64,000 bases of DNA from positions 32,294,001-32,358,000 of the forward strand of contig NC_091667.1 of NCBI RefSeq assembly GCF_042453785.1. Direction: 5' to 3'. The notes beneath the pieces are model-generated. The model ran no database searches. It saw only the letters and a list, made by a program, of their open reading frames with translations, and was not told the origin of the DNA. Positions 34,394 to 49,116 of the stretch are shown here, piece by piece (position 1 is the first letter of the stretch; every line of letters begins with the position of its first letter). The translations under genes and the position numbers were made by a program. Origin of the DNA: Malus domestica. Lineage: Eukaryota; Streptophyta; Magnoliopsida; Rosales; Rosaceae.

Positions 34394-34873
34394 ATGGCGG
34401 ACAGGCGACGTCGCGGAGTTAGAATTGGAACCGAATCTCCAACATCACATTCGTCTATTGCTTCCAACATTACAACAACAAATTCCACAACGAATCCTCC
34501 AGCTCAACGTCCACGACAACCTGTTAATGGCGGGCGCATACCTCGTTCTATTGATAATCAGTACATTCTTACTACTGTTGCTGATGGTCGGCTTGGCTAC
34601 ACATTACCCTCCAATAACGGCTACGTACGCGCACCTCAGGGACATGTATTGCCAGCATGGGCAAACCCAGGTAGGATAGAACAATACCCTGTCGATTTGG
34701 TTTCTGATGAAACAACAATTGAAGAGTCTACCAGTTCTGTCGTTATTATTGAAGAACCATGCACTTATCAAGCACAAATTCGTCCTAGAGGCCTGTTTTT
34801 CCCACAGACGAGCTCACAAAATATGCAGAATGTTACCGTTGAAATTTTAAGCAGCGACGACGAGGAAAATTAA
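34394..34873 (+). CDS. Unknown 159-residue protein carried by the CACTA element
   Basis: Intronless frame, 159 residues from ATG 34394 (the frame opens at a TTG two codons earlier). No family recognised. The N-terminus is basic (MADRRRRGVRIG), a Ser/Thr/Asn-rich middle follows, then a more ordered part (YILTTVADGRLGYTLPSNNGYVRAPQGHVLPAWANPG), and it ends acidic (EILSSDDEEN). TATAAAA near 34293 lies about 100 bp upstream, and the 3' flank is AT-rich, so it may be transcribed. The basic start and acidic tail could suit a small nuclear protein, but this is speculation. It could be an element accessory protein, a captured gene or a chance frame. Codon composition looks coding-like. Confidence 0.45.
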   Translation: MADRRRRGVRIGTESPTSHSSIASNITTTNSTTNPPAQRPRQPVNGGRIPRSIDNQYILTTVADGRLGYTLPSNNGYVRAPQGHVLPAWANPGRIEQYPVDLVSDETTIEESTSSVVIIEEPCTYQAQIRPRGLFFPQTSSQNMQNVTVEILSSDDEEN

Positions 34874-35280
34874 TATATTTTGTATTATGTTATATTTCAC
34901 TGGTATGTGAAAATATAATTATCTTATGCTATGCTGGACTGCTCTTGGGTCCTTTTATCAACTTATGTAGTATTAAATATAATAATGTTTTCTTTCTAAT
35001 TGGCCCATGATATAAATACTCCTAGCATTGTATATTTTTTTGTTTATAATTATGTTTCCCGTTTGGTTCGTACCGCACAAATCAGTGAATTCACAACATG
35101 TCAACGCAAGCATTATGACACTTTACCAGTAAAAGAAAAGAAAAAAGAAAATAAATAAAAATGAAAGAACAAATGAAGCCTGACACCAAAATAAAAAACT
35201 TGGGTTTCTAGCACTGCATTACACAATTGTGCCCACTAACCCTTATAATATTAATTAAAAAATAATTATTATAATAATAA

Positions 35281-37130
<1,850 letters not shown>

Positions 37131-38362
37131 TTTTAGGATGTTTGATTATTCACTTTTGTGCAATTGGCTAGAAACACTGGTTTTCTTCTGGTATGCATGA
37201 ACAGTCATGTTAGCTGTCTTGGTGTGGATCTTTAGCCATCTTGGTGTGGATCGATTCTTCATGAGTTGTAATTAGGAGTTGAAAATTTTGAGTTCATTGT
37301 CCTTCTTACAATTATGGAATTGAAGTCCTTCTGATATTATTCATTCACAAAAACTTCGTTTTCGGGATATGACTAATGTCTGCCCTTCCATCACATCTCT
37401 GCCAACCCGTTGCTTACTTGGTTTTGTATGTAATTATCTGAGTATATATGGGACATTACTGTACATGTATTTATCCGGAAAAGAAATGCATTGTAGTATA
37501 TGACCAATATCTGCTTGTTTTATGTTTATAAACTATTTGATATCTGAGAATATTGGTTAGTTGTCATCAAGCAACCCTTGTAGATGTGTATTTTGTTTAT
37601 ATATTATTGGTTTGAATTGGTATACAAGCTTAGATATGTTATCTTTTGTTGTATACAGAGAATCCTGGGTATGTCCAGCATAGGATAACATGTATTTTTT
37701 TGTTTAACATTTGGATGGGTTGTATTGTTAGGTTACATGAATCAGTCTTAGCCAAGAACATGGGTGATAATATATTAACTTCACTATTTTAGTGCTAATG
37801 TTAATGAATCTAATGTTGATTTATGTTTAGTTTGTAATGGATGATTTGTAAGTTCCTCAAATTTGGTGGAAATTAGGTCATGTGAGCAAGCCTGATGATT
37901 TCTATATTTAAATAAAAATATCCAATTTTACCCCAAAAAAAAAAAATTAAAATATCCAATTTTACCAATTTTTTTTATTTATAAATATCCAATTGTGCTG
38001 GAGCGTTATTGTATTTATTCAAATATAATAGAGTGGCACAATTTTAAAGTTGTGGTGCCTTTGCTTTCACATTTATACATCAATCTTAGCCTTTAAAATA
38101 GCAATTGTGCCCATCTTACACCATACATTCAATAGCCTTTATTAGAGGTGAGACACAAAAATGCTTGTATTTGTGCTTAGCCTTTGGGCACAAATCATCA
38201 TATTGTGCGCTTTCTGAAATGGTGACGCCCATAGAGGGCACAGACCCAGAGATAGTAGCTGCGTTGTTGCTATTGGTCTATGGGCACAATTGTTGGTGCT
38301 TTTTGACCTCAAAAGGCACAGATAATTTATTGTGCGCAGTGCTCATTTTTTTTGTAGTGCCG

Positions 38363-40757
38363 TAGCAGCAAGCTTTAGTGAACCTTCTCTTCTCTCGCAG
38401 TTTATCAAGTACTCAACTTACAAATAGGATTAAGTCCAATATGCACATGTGTTCTGTGAGAAGAGAGACCAATATATATACATATAATCTTTACCATAAC
38501 AGATTCATTAGGATTCCCTATCAAAATCCATATAGGAAACAAATACTTGTTTCCTTGTTCTAATCTCAATGCTATACAAAATCCCTCTTTGACAAGGATT
38601 AGTATTCCTTTTATCAACAAGACTTTTCTATCAAATTGAACACCTATAACCGGTCCTAAAACTTCTTTATCTCATACTCATGTTCTTCCAAGCAAATGGT
38701 TTGGGCTCGAATGAATGAATCTGTTCACCAAAAAACAAAAATACATAGAAGTCAAATTCCTTTTGTTTTTGTTCTTTTTGGTGGGTGGCTTTTGCTTTAT
38801 TTCTTTTAGAATTATTTAAGAATGCCGAGTCGATAATCAATTATCAAAAATTCGTTAAGCTAATGAGTTTTATACGGCACCATCTATTAAGATAACGAAT
38901 ATGACACGAAAACAACACAAACACATCCATTTACCAAGTCTAGCTGTATCCCCCATCCAAAAGGCAATCATTCCTTCAGCTCCCCCAACATTGCCACACA
39001 CACAAAATGTCAAAAACCAAACTTTTTTGCTGTTGACCAACATTAACAAGAAAATAATTATCAAATAGTAATTTTTTGCTTGCTTCTAATAGGGATATTT
39101 GATGAATTAAACAAACCCCAAATCATGCAAAAATCTAACTGCAAATCAAGCTGTCTATTAACATAACCGATAGAACAAGGTATAATGGAAATAATAGAAG
39201 TGAACATTTTAACTTTCAACTCAAATGAGCAAAAAGGTTCTCTTACGCGTTTAATCATAATGAAAACTAAACGACTTAAATGCTTTTTTTGGTTAGTGGA
39301 ATTAGGGCGGATAGTGTGTTGGGTAGGAGTACATAGGGTTTAGAGTTCGAAATCCTCTAATGAGCCGAAAAACAAAATTGAACAAATTGCTAGTGTAGTT
39401 AGCTACGTTGATGATTCATAGGACTCCCACGGGTATATTGGTTGTCCTCCAATGTCTCCACAAATGACCAACAATGGTAATTATAAGCTTTGAAAGCTTG
39501 GGCACAAAAGTGTTACTAAAAGAGAAAGATGAAACTTATGATTAAAATGTAGACTAGGGTTGTAGACAAGTATCCAACAAAGGCATATATATGAGTATAA
39601 TCTTCCAAAAGGAAATGATGGTGGTTTTTGAGTTTTTCCTTGGGAGATTGAATTTCCTCCACAGTTTTCGTAGCATTTAGGAGTAATGTTAAGTAAACTA
39701 AATTTGCAAGTTAAATGATGTGTCAACAATAAGAAATAAGTATGTTAATTAGCACTTAATAATAATCAAATCATCAACTTCCATGTCATTTAATTTACAA
39801 AATTTTGTCTACAAATTTAGTCTCCCGAGCATTACTTTAGCATTTAGTCTTTGATTTTCTGTCAAAAGTATGAAACAATGCATTTTAAAGAGAAGCGGGT
39901 GGGCCAACGAGACTTGGTTGGGTTGATAAAGATCATTCTCTTTACTAGAACAAGACCTAAATTTGAGTCCTGTTGTTGACAATCTTCCTTAATGGGCAAT
40001 GTATAAAAACAAAAAAATAGGTTAAAACTCTTTCTATAAGTCCTCCAATAGGCTTTTGGTATTCAGAATACCCGCCCCTCTCCTAAACTTTTGTCAATAA
40101 AAAAAGAGATGGTGGGGTGGGGTGGGTGGGGGAATAAGAAACACTCTATGATCATTTTGCCCATGCATAATATAAAATTTGTTACAAGACAGAAAATGTT
40201 ATCGAACTCAACTATTTTTCTAATATTTTTCCTAACTATCTCACACAAGATGGCATATTATGCGCGGGACTATGTTGGAAAATTGAAAAACTGTTAGCAT
40301 TAAGATAACACGTGTAAGAAAACATTAACAATATCTCTTCGACTGTATATTATATGTACTTATTATATTTTTGTGGCTAAATTACGAATGCAATTTTCGT
40401 TTGATCAACGAATTAAAAGATAGCTTTGAGATCACATTACAATGTGACTGAATTAGCGAAACATGCATGTTCAGGTACATGATTGATGTATGAAAATGAA
40501 GCGGATAGATAACCAGGAAGGCACATACTTCTGGATCAATGAATTTGGATGTGCCTTCATGTAAAGAAGACATGAAAACTAAAAAATATTAGGGCTTTTA
40601 TCATCTTCTCTTGACCTAACAATGTAATTTGGGGCAGCTTCCCAATACCGTCCCCAACACTTTTCTATCCCTTTGCTTTAGAAGGTCTTACAAATCATTT
40701 CCTCGTCGATCTCATTTTTCTAGGTGCATTTTTCTCACGTTCTAAAGTGACTAGTAA
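38363..40757. other. Intergenic DNA, no gene recognised
   Basis: AT-rich. Possible old SINE-like scraps lie at about 39290-39370 and 39895-40010 (GTTCGAAATCC and TTTGAGTCC B-box-like motifs), too decayed to define. The ORFs here are short and unlike known proteins. Confidence 0.4.
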
Positions 40758-40885
40758 TGCTCGTCATCCTACTTATTAACATTGTGTAAATTTAAATTTT
40801 GAGATTTGTGTCTATTCATTACACAGATCTTAAAATTTAAATTCATCAAACAGTAATAAATAGAGTAGTGAGCATCATCGTAACT
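40758..40885. mobile_element. Fold-back MITE-like element
   Basis: The arms are complementary: ATGCTCGTCATCCTACTTATT at the left and the complement of AATAAATAGAGTAGTGAGCAT at the right. AATTTAAATTTTGAGATTTG is mirrored inside. A half copy lies at 30066-30180. Confidence 0.55.
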
Positions 40886-43800
40886 TGAGAATAGTAAACA
40901 TCACCATCACTTACGGATGGGAACAAAAATATCTCCCATTTTTCTACACATACACTCAAAATAACTGGTGGTGCTCTCAATTCTCTCAACCTATCTTAAT
41001 TTTTCAGCATCTTTTTCCTTTTAAACAAAACACCAAATGATAGAGCATGGCATGTAACTGCAATGATTTTTTTTTGTATGTTGTTCAAATTCACTTAGAC
41101 CACAAGGATTCACCTACATATAAAGGTTTCAAATGGTTGATTATTACAAAAAGCTAATCGATCACATGGATCCCTCTTAATTACCTTAACTTTCTAAATT
41201 AATCTTCCCAAAAAGTTGTTTACAAGCTAAACGACAAAAGTTTGCCCCTCTTACAACTAGTTAAACCCGTTTTCCCTTTTATTAATTATATAACTTGCAT
41301 TGGGGATCGAAGTCAATTGACCTTCCTTTGTATATTTAACAAAATGGTAAACCGTAGGCAAGTATGTTTATCTATTTTCTTATGACCAGATAACCCCCAC
41401 ACCAAAGGCAAGTATATACTATATTACTACTCTAAATTAGACCGAGAAAATGGTGATTTAAATCTTGTAGGCGGTAGATTAAAGAAAAATGCTCTATTTA
41501 CCAAGTCAATTCACCACTTACACATATAAAAGTAGGTAAGTTTTTTTCGGCTTCATATACTATATTAGTAAATATTACTATATGTATCAGACCTCTAAAT
41601 ATATAGAGGATGTGGATAAGTTTACAAGATCAGAATTCCATGCATGTGTCTTGCTACTTAGCACTAATTAAGGTGATCTCCATGAATGTACCTAAAAAAG
41701 CCATGCATATATATGTGTCAAATTAACCATCACAAGACGTCATTTAATTAGACACCAACATGGAGAGTAAAATATAATTTAGGGTAATGGGTTTGAAGCA
41801 GTTGTTAATTACTCCTATTATTTCCCCCCCTAAAAGATGAACCACTTTTGGGGTTCATCATATGATTCTGCACAAGCATATTAACGATAAGCATAGGTTT
41901 GGGGCATCTCTATATATCTTGTTTCTAAGAATTTGGGAAAAGGTCAAGAGCTCATCTTCAAAACATAAAACAACAACAATGAATATATAATGAAGTTTAA
42001 TTAAGAGGGCAAAATAATGGTATTAGAACAAGTTAACCTACGTGTAAAACCCAACGGCCACATGTGCTCTACATTACCCAATATGTGTTGTCCACATATT
42101 TGGGTTGAAAAGTCATCACATGTGAAGGGGCGTGTGAGGATGTGAAGGTAAAAGAGTCTCACAATAGTGAAAGAAAAAAAAACTTTGTAAAGACTTGTAA
42201 GAGATTAGGCTACTCCTCATATTCTCAACTGATTCTATGATAGAGCCTCAATTTTCTTAAAATTGCATGTCCATGTCTTAATGGAGCGAGGGCAAAATTG
42301 TATTTGTATATGACTGCTAGATGTACGTTGAGATATATTAGCTTTTAGCTCCAAATCTTGACTTAGTTGATCTCACATGCTGATCATATCACTCAACTTC
42401 AAACCCTAATAATTCTGTTCTCCACTAATTAGAAAGTGCATGCTCTCTTATGTGAAGAAAAACACACACAAAAGAGGATACACCAAAAGGGAAAAATTAA
42501 TTTCAAAGGGCAAGAAAATGACTATATGCCAGAGAAGAGGAGAGGATAGAAATTAGGAGGGGAAAAATTACTCCTTCGGTGATTGACTGAGTGTGAATAG
42601 TCGAACAGTAACACTGGGACCGGAACTCCCACAGTGTTTTATTTTCTGCAGAAAGAATGAAGTGGGGTCCTTCTTTTACTCTCACTCAATCTTATTCTCG
42701 AGTATGTTCAATTTTTTAATCATTATGTTATTTGACCCTACCTAGGGTTTCTATTTCTGCTTTTGTTTGGGCCATGCTGGTTTGTATTGTAAACGTCTAT
42801 TGCGTACAGAGTCTTCGAGCAGAAATGTTTCATGTGAATTTGGTGCCGTCTGTGACATGTGCACAGACGTCAGTCCCTCAGTTTTTCCATTGACTTGCAG
42901 CTTAGTTGTATGAAGATTCTAATTAATCTCGAAACAATGTAAAAGAAGGGAGGTTAGAAACATCAAACTTGTCTGTTTAAGCTTTTATATTGGCGAAAAT
43001 TTAAGTATGTTGACGTGTATTTTATGTGACGAGACCTTAAACTTTAAAATTTTTCTTGACTATGCATCTAACAGCCCAAAGTGTCATTGTATCTTACATA
43101 CTTGTACGAAACTTCTAACAAGATGTACACAAGCAACAGCAGTGCTGTATTCGTCCATGCAGGTACAAATATATATACAGTCAGATTCAGCACAAATATT
43201 TATAGGGGCTATTCAAAGCTAACCATGTGACGATAGTAACGCTGTCAAATGTGTCTGGGTACATGAAAGCAACATGCATCAAGTAAGAACAAAGTTTTTT
43301 ACGTGAAATCTCAGTTTTTCATCGTTGTTTTTCCATAGATACTGTGGCATGGAGCGTTTAGTGATCGAAGAAGGATTTACCTGTCATGACGGTATATTCC
43401 TATGCGAGAGGAGTGAGATAAAGACACATGGGTACCATGCATATATATCCGGGACAAGTAGGTTTTCTCCACCAGTAGGCCTAGAACTAACAGCCAACAG
43501 AAGCAGACAGATTATTACAACCCTTGGTAGCTTGTTATTTTCGAAACTCGTTTTTAGTATGTACGAGTACGACTGCAAGGATTCGAGATTGATCGAAAAT
43601 ACAAAATGGAAGAGTCGCGTTGAACATGCAAATATTGACAAATTCTGAAATCACCTGCTGATCGTAACCGTTCATCAATTTCTTGAATATAACAATTTCC
43701 ACTCAGCTGGCTTTTTCGTCATACAAATATTATCATCCATCCAAATTCCAAAAATAAAGAAGAACAAGAAAACAAAAGAAAGAAATTGAAAAATGGAAAA

Positions 43801-45161
43801 AGCAGAGGGTGAGAGAAGGAAGGGGAAAAGAGAGAAAGCAGCGTCAGAGAAAAAGAAAGTGGGCGGAGCAGGAGGAGCAACCGTTATAGAAACTGAGATG
43901 AAATCACGCGTTGGCGTGGCTGGCAAAAGGAGCCTTCTTGCCCATCATGCCTCTTGATGCCTCATGTCTCTTGTGCCATACCGTGCCCTATCGTGGTGGT
44001 GGTAGGGTCACCTCCGTCACGCCTCATACCTTCCTCTACCCTAATAACGCATGCACATTATACGTTCCGCTCTCTCATATTTACCCTCTTCTTTTTACTT
44101 GATTTGTATTTATAATTTTATTTTTAGGATTACTTGTATTTTGCACCCATGTTTATTATCTAAAAATTTTCCTACAAACTATCGAGGAAGGGGAATTGGA
44201 CCTAGGATTTCGGGTGCAAGAATAATTGTCCCTAAACACTTGAGCTGCAAGTTCTTTGTCGAGAAGAAAAAACCGTTTAAAGTAATTACAAAGCGTTACA
44301 CATCACCAGCCTATATGAAGTTAACTACTATGTTTTTTTTTAATTTCTTATTATTGAGGGAGATTGGAGAATTCGGAACTATTACTATAATTTACGGGAT
44401 GCATGAGTAAAAACTCAACACCCTGCCCACTAGGATATTAGACCACATTCAACTACTATGTATTTTATTTTGCTCTCATTTGGGACGTTTTATGTTTATA
44501 CGAACATTAAATTGATGTTACGTGAACCATTAATTTGATGTTACATGAGGTTATACTGTTTTTTCTTAATAAAAATTCTTATATTTACTGTTTATATAAA
44601 AATGTGAATTAATGTGACACCGATATAATGTTAGTAAAAGTAAAAAATGGACTCCCAAATTGTTAAGCAAAGAATAGCAGTTACCAGTTAACATTAAGTA
44701 TATTTTCTCAAATTTTAAGTAATAAGGATCAAAATGTCATTGACCACAAACAACATGGTGCAAAGTATGATTTGTTCTATTATATTTACAATAAATTTGT
44801 GAACAAGGCGAGGACGTTACAACTCTCCACTAGACAAGACGACAAGTGAAGGGTATGAAGGAGACATCCTGAGGCCCCACCATAGCACTGTCACACATTC
44901 TCTCGTTGTTTGGCCCACCTGGCCACCCCCACCGTTCTCATGGGCCCATCAACCATGACCTGGCCTTCTCTCAGAGTTCCGGAGACTTTTTCGGTACCGT
45001 ATATTCAAGCGGTACTCTAAGTGTCAAAGTATAAATGAAGAAAATAATATATAAGTGACCTGTAACTCACTGTATTTATCTAACATTTGAGGTTTCGTGT
45101 TTAATTTTTTTTCTTTTTGTAGTCTACATGAATTTAGTGTAGATAAACTAGCATTGGTCCA
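40886..45161. other. Intergenic DNA, no gene recognised
   Basis: About 4.3 kb of AT-rich sequence. I searched it for conserved protein motifs and common miRNA sequences and saw none. A purine-rich tract lies at 43790-43880. A 107-codon frame at 43325-43648 has no recognisable motif. Distal regulatory sequence for the TDR gene cannot be excluded. Confidence 0.4.
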
Positions 45162-45324
45162 GTCACTCAGTACTACGATCTGGTGGTATTCTTCTTCACT
45201 TGTAAGTGAGAGGTCTTAAGTTTGAATCTTTTGGATGGAAAATTCGATATGAAATCATGTCCATTATGTGGCTTAACCGAGCTCTCCCCTCCTCTTAATG
45301 TAAAATATATCGTTGTACTAAAAA
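45162..45324 (+). mobile_element. tRNA-derived SINE
   Basis: 163 bp flanked by a 17-bp duplication, AAACTAGCATTGGTCCA (45145-45161 and 45325-45341). The head ATCTGGTGGTATTC, then CACTTGTAAGTGAGAGGTCTT and GTTTGAATC, matches the SINE at 26551. It ends in an A-run. Confidence 0.88.
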
Positions 45325-45697
45325 AAACTAGCATTGGTCCAAAAAGAATAGTGAAAGAAGTTATGTATTTTTCTGTGTCCCTCTATTTATTTCATAACAC
45401 ATCGAGTACCCGCTTGAATACCCGACAGTTAAATTTCTCCAAAGATTGAACATGTGATAATTTTACCTAAATGTGAATGGTTGAATGTAAATTGGTTCCG
45501 ATAAGAAATGCATGGAAAGAATAAGAAGAGCATAAGACGTCCCTTTCAAATTCCTCGTCTCTCTCGTGATAGTACGCAGCATCGTCTGAGGCACTCACTC
45601 AGCACGCGCAGTTGAAAAGCCATGCATAAAGCAAGTATTCTTATAATTTGAAATCTGCATTCTACCCTCATAGAAGGCGACTATACAGAACATGTAA

Positions 45698-46334
45698 GGT
45701 CATCTTCAACCGAATGAGTGTTAAAAGGTTATGTTTAACCCTATAGTTCTACAATAAATTATATTTTAATGAACAGTGTCATACCATATTTTATACCATC
45801 TCCAACCGAGGGGGCTAAAAGATCATAGGTCAAACATAGCCCTTTGACAAAAAATCATCTCTAACCAAGAGGCCAAAGGGTCATAGGCCAAACATAATTT
45901 ATTATTTTAATTGAATTAATATAGTTAATTAAATTAAACTACTATATTAAAATAAGATTTTCGAACATATTGGAAGATTATTGAAAGAGGTGGCCATTTG
46001 AAAATTATTGAAAAAATTAAAAGAAAGATTATTGGAAGACAATAGAATGTGAAGAATGAAAATAAAATGAGGTAAGATAGTATGGAATGGTAAAAAGTAT
46101 GTGAGAAATTATGTAGGAAAAAATTAGAAAATTAAAAAAAAAATCCTCAAAAAAAAAAAACAAAAACAAAAGTGGGCTGGCTGGAAATGGCCAGCATGCT
46201 AGCCTGATTTGGTGGTTTTGGCCCGGTGGGGTCCACAAGCCATTTGGCCTAACTCTCGATTGGAGACGGTTTTTGTATCATTTCGAGCTATTTTAAGCCC
46301 TATGGCCCTTTGGCCGGGTCGGTTGGAGATGGCC
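45698..46334. mobile_element. PIF/Harbinger-like MITE (637 bp)
   Basis: Terminal inverted repeats are GGTCATCTTCAACCGA (left) and the complement of GGCCATCTCCAACCGA (right), with the 3-bp duplication TAA on both sides (45695-45697 and 46335-46337). Internal repeats of the end motif occur near 45800-45890. Non-coding. The superfamily is inferred from the TAA target. Confidence 0.72.
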
Positions 46335-46337
46335 TAA

Positions 46338-48954
46338 GGTTTTCGTCTCCTCCTAAGACTGATAAAATTACCGCTTTAGTTTTTTTTTTTTTTTCTTAAA
46401 AGGGCACTAGCTAGTGTTGCGCTACGATAGTTCACCATTCTGGAGATTGAGAGGACTCACAGAGATATTTAGCCTTTTTATGACTACCATCATGTGATCC
46501 ACCAACTCCAGAAATTGAACACATGACGTAACGAGTAAACTACTGCTTTAATTTAATTTTGTTGTTTTTTCTTTTACTTTATTTTCTGTTGTTTTTTCTT
46601 TTACTTTATTTTCTCGTTTTCTTGAATTGTTTATTTGGTTTCGATTATTTTATGTGACATTCTGTTGGAATTTGGAGAAAAGAGACATCCAAATTGGCAA
46701 CGAAAGGAGGACAGCTCACGAAAGCTCAACTTGTACTTCTTGAACCATGCAATTGTATTGGTTCTCACTGCTGCCTCCCAGTAACCAACTAAAATATATT
46801 CTTTTTATTCTAGTTATCCAACTAATTGTTTTATTTGGATGCTAATAATTTGTGTGATATTGACATATTGTCAGTTTTTATATATTTTTTTAAGTTTTTT
46901 TTAGCTAAAATGGTTTTCGGGATTAGGATGGAAATGTATATTACAAACACTCTTAATCACTTAAGTTACAATGAGTGTTTAAATATCGATATAGGTGGAA
47001 ATGTTTATACGTAAGTTTATGGAAATATTGATGGATAAATTGATATCTGTTGCCTTCAATGAAATCTCTTCTTTAACGCCATTTTAGTACGACAACCTTA
47101 TTTATAACTTGCAATTTTTGGAAATATAAATATTAACAAAATAGAACATTAAACTTTAATTCCTAATGAGCTTTTTTTTGTGACATAAAAGTTTAGGGGG
47201 GAGGGGAGACTACCACATTTTAGGATCAGGGCAGGGCACAAGCTTCTTTGAAAACTTACAGAGAGATTTGTGCCCCTTTTTAATTTTTACATGTTGCCCA
47301 CCAACACAAAACTGCTATAGCGGCGAGACTCAAAACTTGAGGGGACGATATACAAGGCGGGGACCTTTGCCTACTTGTGTTGGCCTTCCAATGACCTTAT
47401 TGTTTACTGTTATCTTATATTTTTTTTAATAAACTAAACATATTGTTCTAAGTTTTGTTAATAGTTTAAGCTACTCTTTAAGCCTTCCGAAGTTCCAATA
47501 ATATCATCGACAATCGTGTAAGCAATCAACAAAAAAGTTGTTGGGTGTAAGTAATAACAAGCCCTGGATCCAGGTGAATAAGAAAATGAGGAGCGATTTT
47601 TTGGTGTCCTAAAAATACGATCATGTAAACTAAATATAATAATATATAGTTGGAACTTGAAAAACAAATTCAATCAAGTGTATTATGATACTAAGTGTAT
47701 TGAGTCGTGTTTCTAACACACTGAAAAATTTCATAATGAAGGAAGATGATTGGGTTGGAAGCTTAATACAATACTTTAAATAAAGCTTAATCATACAAAG
47801 TAATTAATGGCCATCATTAATTTCCTAAACTTCATCTAAATAAAAACAAAACCAGTATATCCCGTATATAATATTAATCCACATTAATCCACAGAGATCT
47901 TCCTAGAATCCCAGTGGGTCGACTTTCTTTTCCCAAAAAAGAAAAAAGAAAAATAATAAGTGGGATTTTTGGGGAATTCTCTTGAATTTCAAAAATCGTC
48001 GCCAACTTGTTTCACATGTTATTATTGTGTATTTGGTAAAACACAATCATAGTGCCACGCCCCAAATCCTGTGTTCGGAGGACACCAAAATGGTGACTAG
48101 CTGATCGACATTTGAGATGTGATACAACACATCCTATCATGCTTATGCTAAGAGGATGTAAACATGCAAGCAAATTTGTGGCGAATATATAATAATCATA
48201 AATAAAATACAAATCTTTAAAGTTTAAAATATGAGAATGGATGGACATTTCAAATTTGTGGCAAATATAAGCATGATGATGACTTGCGGCACCTCATCAG
48301 GTGCAAGCTAACAAGTGACTATCTTGATTTTCTACTCAGGACGTGTCACTACGAGTTTAATTATGTACCAGAAATTATTTATTTCGAATTTAAATCAAAT
48401 AATTAACATGAAAATGTTGGAAATAAGGAAAAAGAAAGGGAAGAAAAGAGAAGGGAATGGGAGCAAAATGTTTAAAAAAATGGGAGGAGAATATGGTGGG
48501 AAATTGGAACCACTTTCTTGGATCCTGTGAGAGGCATTTGCCACACTGCAACTGTACTAGAAAATAATAGTATTTGCCAATTTGCTGGACACAAAGATAA
48601 AGGGTAACCCCAAGGAATGATGAAAAGTAGAACCAAAAGAAAAGGAAAAATAAAATCCCAATAAACCCAAAAGGATTATATCAGACAAAGGTAGAATACT
48701 GTAACCCTAGCAGTAGCACCACTGCAGCTGCAGGAGGTGAGAGAGAGACACAAACAGAAAAAACTAGAGAGAGAAAATCAGCCATTGAAATTGAAATTGA
48801 AATCGAAATCGAAATCCAAAGATTATATTAGTAGAGAGAGAGAGAAGAAGGAAGGGGAAGAAGTACGTATTTCTTTGCTTCTTTCTTTCTCTCTCTAGTT
48901 TCTCACACAAGAATTTGAAGCCCACCAAGAAATCCCATTGGAGCAAAAGACCTA
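46338..48954. other. Upstream region of TDR
   Basis: AT-rich, no gene recognised. The proximal part (48690-48950) looks like a 5' leader: AG-rich runs, a GAAATT/GAAATC hexamer array at 48786-48817, and no long frames. A duplicated TTTTACTTTATTTTCT-type motif lies at 46560-46610. Confidence 0.45.
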
Positions 48955-49116
48955 ATGATGGTGATCATGAAACACCCTCTGCACCCAGCACTCCTGAAAA
49001 GCACTTCTCTCTTGAACAGAAGCAACCATCAAAACCTCTCTTCCCTTAAATTTCCTAACACTCTCTCCCTTTCACTCTCACCCACCACCTCCTTCCCCAC
49101 ACCCCCTAAACCATGA
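48955..49116 (+). CDS. Upstream ORF whose stop overlaps the TDR start (ATGA)
   Basis: 53-codon frame with three in-frame ATGs at its start (48955, 48958 and 48967), ending in TGA at 49114-49116. The TDR start codon is 49113-49115, so the two overlap as ATGA. The peptide is Ser/Thr/Pro-rich with no recognised motif. It matters only if the transcript starts upstream of 48955 and the leader is unspliced here. In that case scanning ribosomes would meet it first, and TDR would need leaky scanning or reinitiation. Confidence 0.5.
   Translation: MMVIMKHPLHPALLKSTSLLNRSNHQNLSSLKFPNTLSLSLSPTTSFPTPPKP

Noticed and set aside
42480-42700. Possible microRNA precursor
   Set aside because: Short complementary bits only; none of the conserved miRNA sequences I know is present.
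43325-43648. 107-codon plus-strand frame
   Set aside because: No similarity I can recognise and no gene context.
44051-44410. 119-codon plus-strand frame
   Set aside because: Low-complexity hydrophobic start in AT-rich DNA with scattered repeat-like sequence; no support for a gene.
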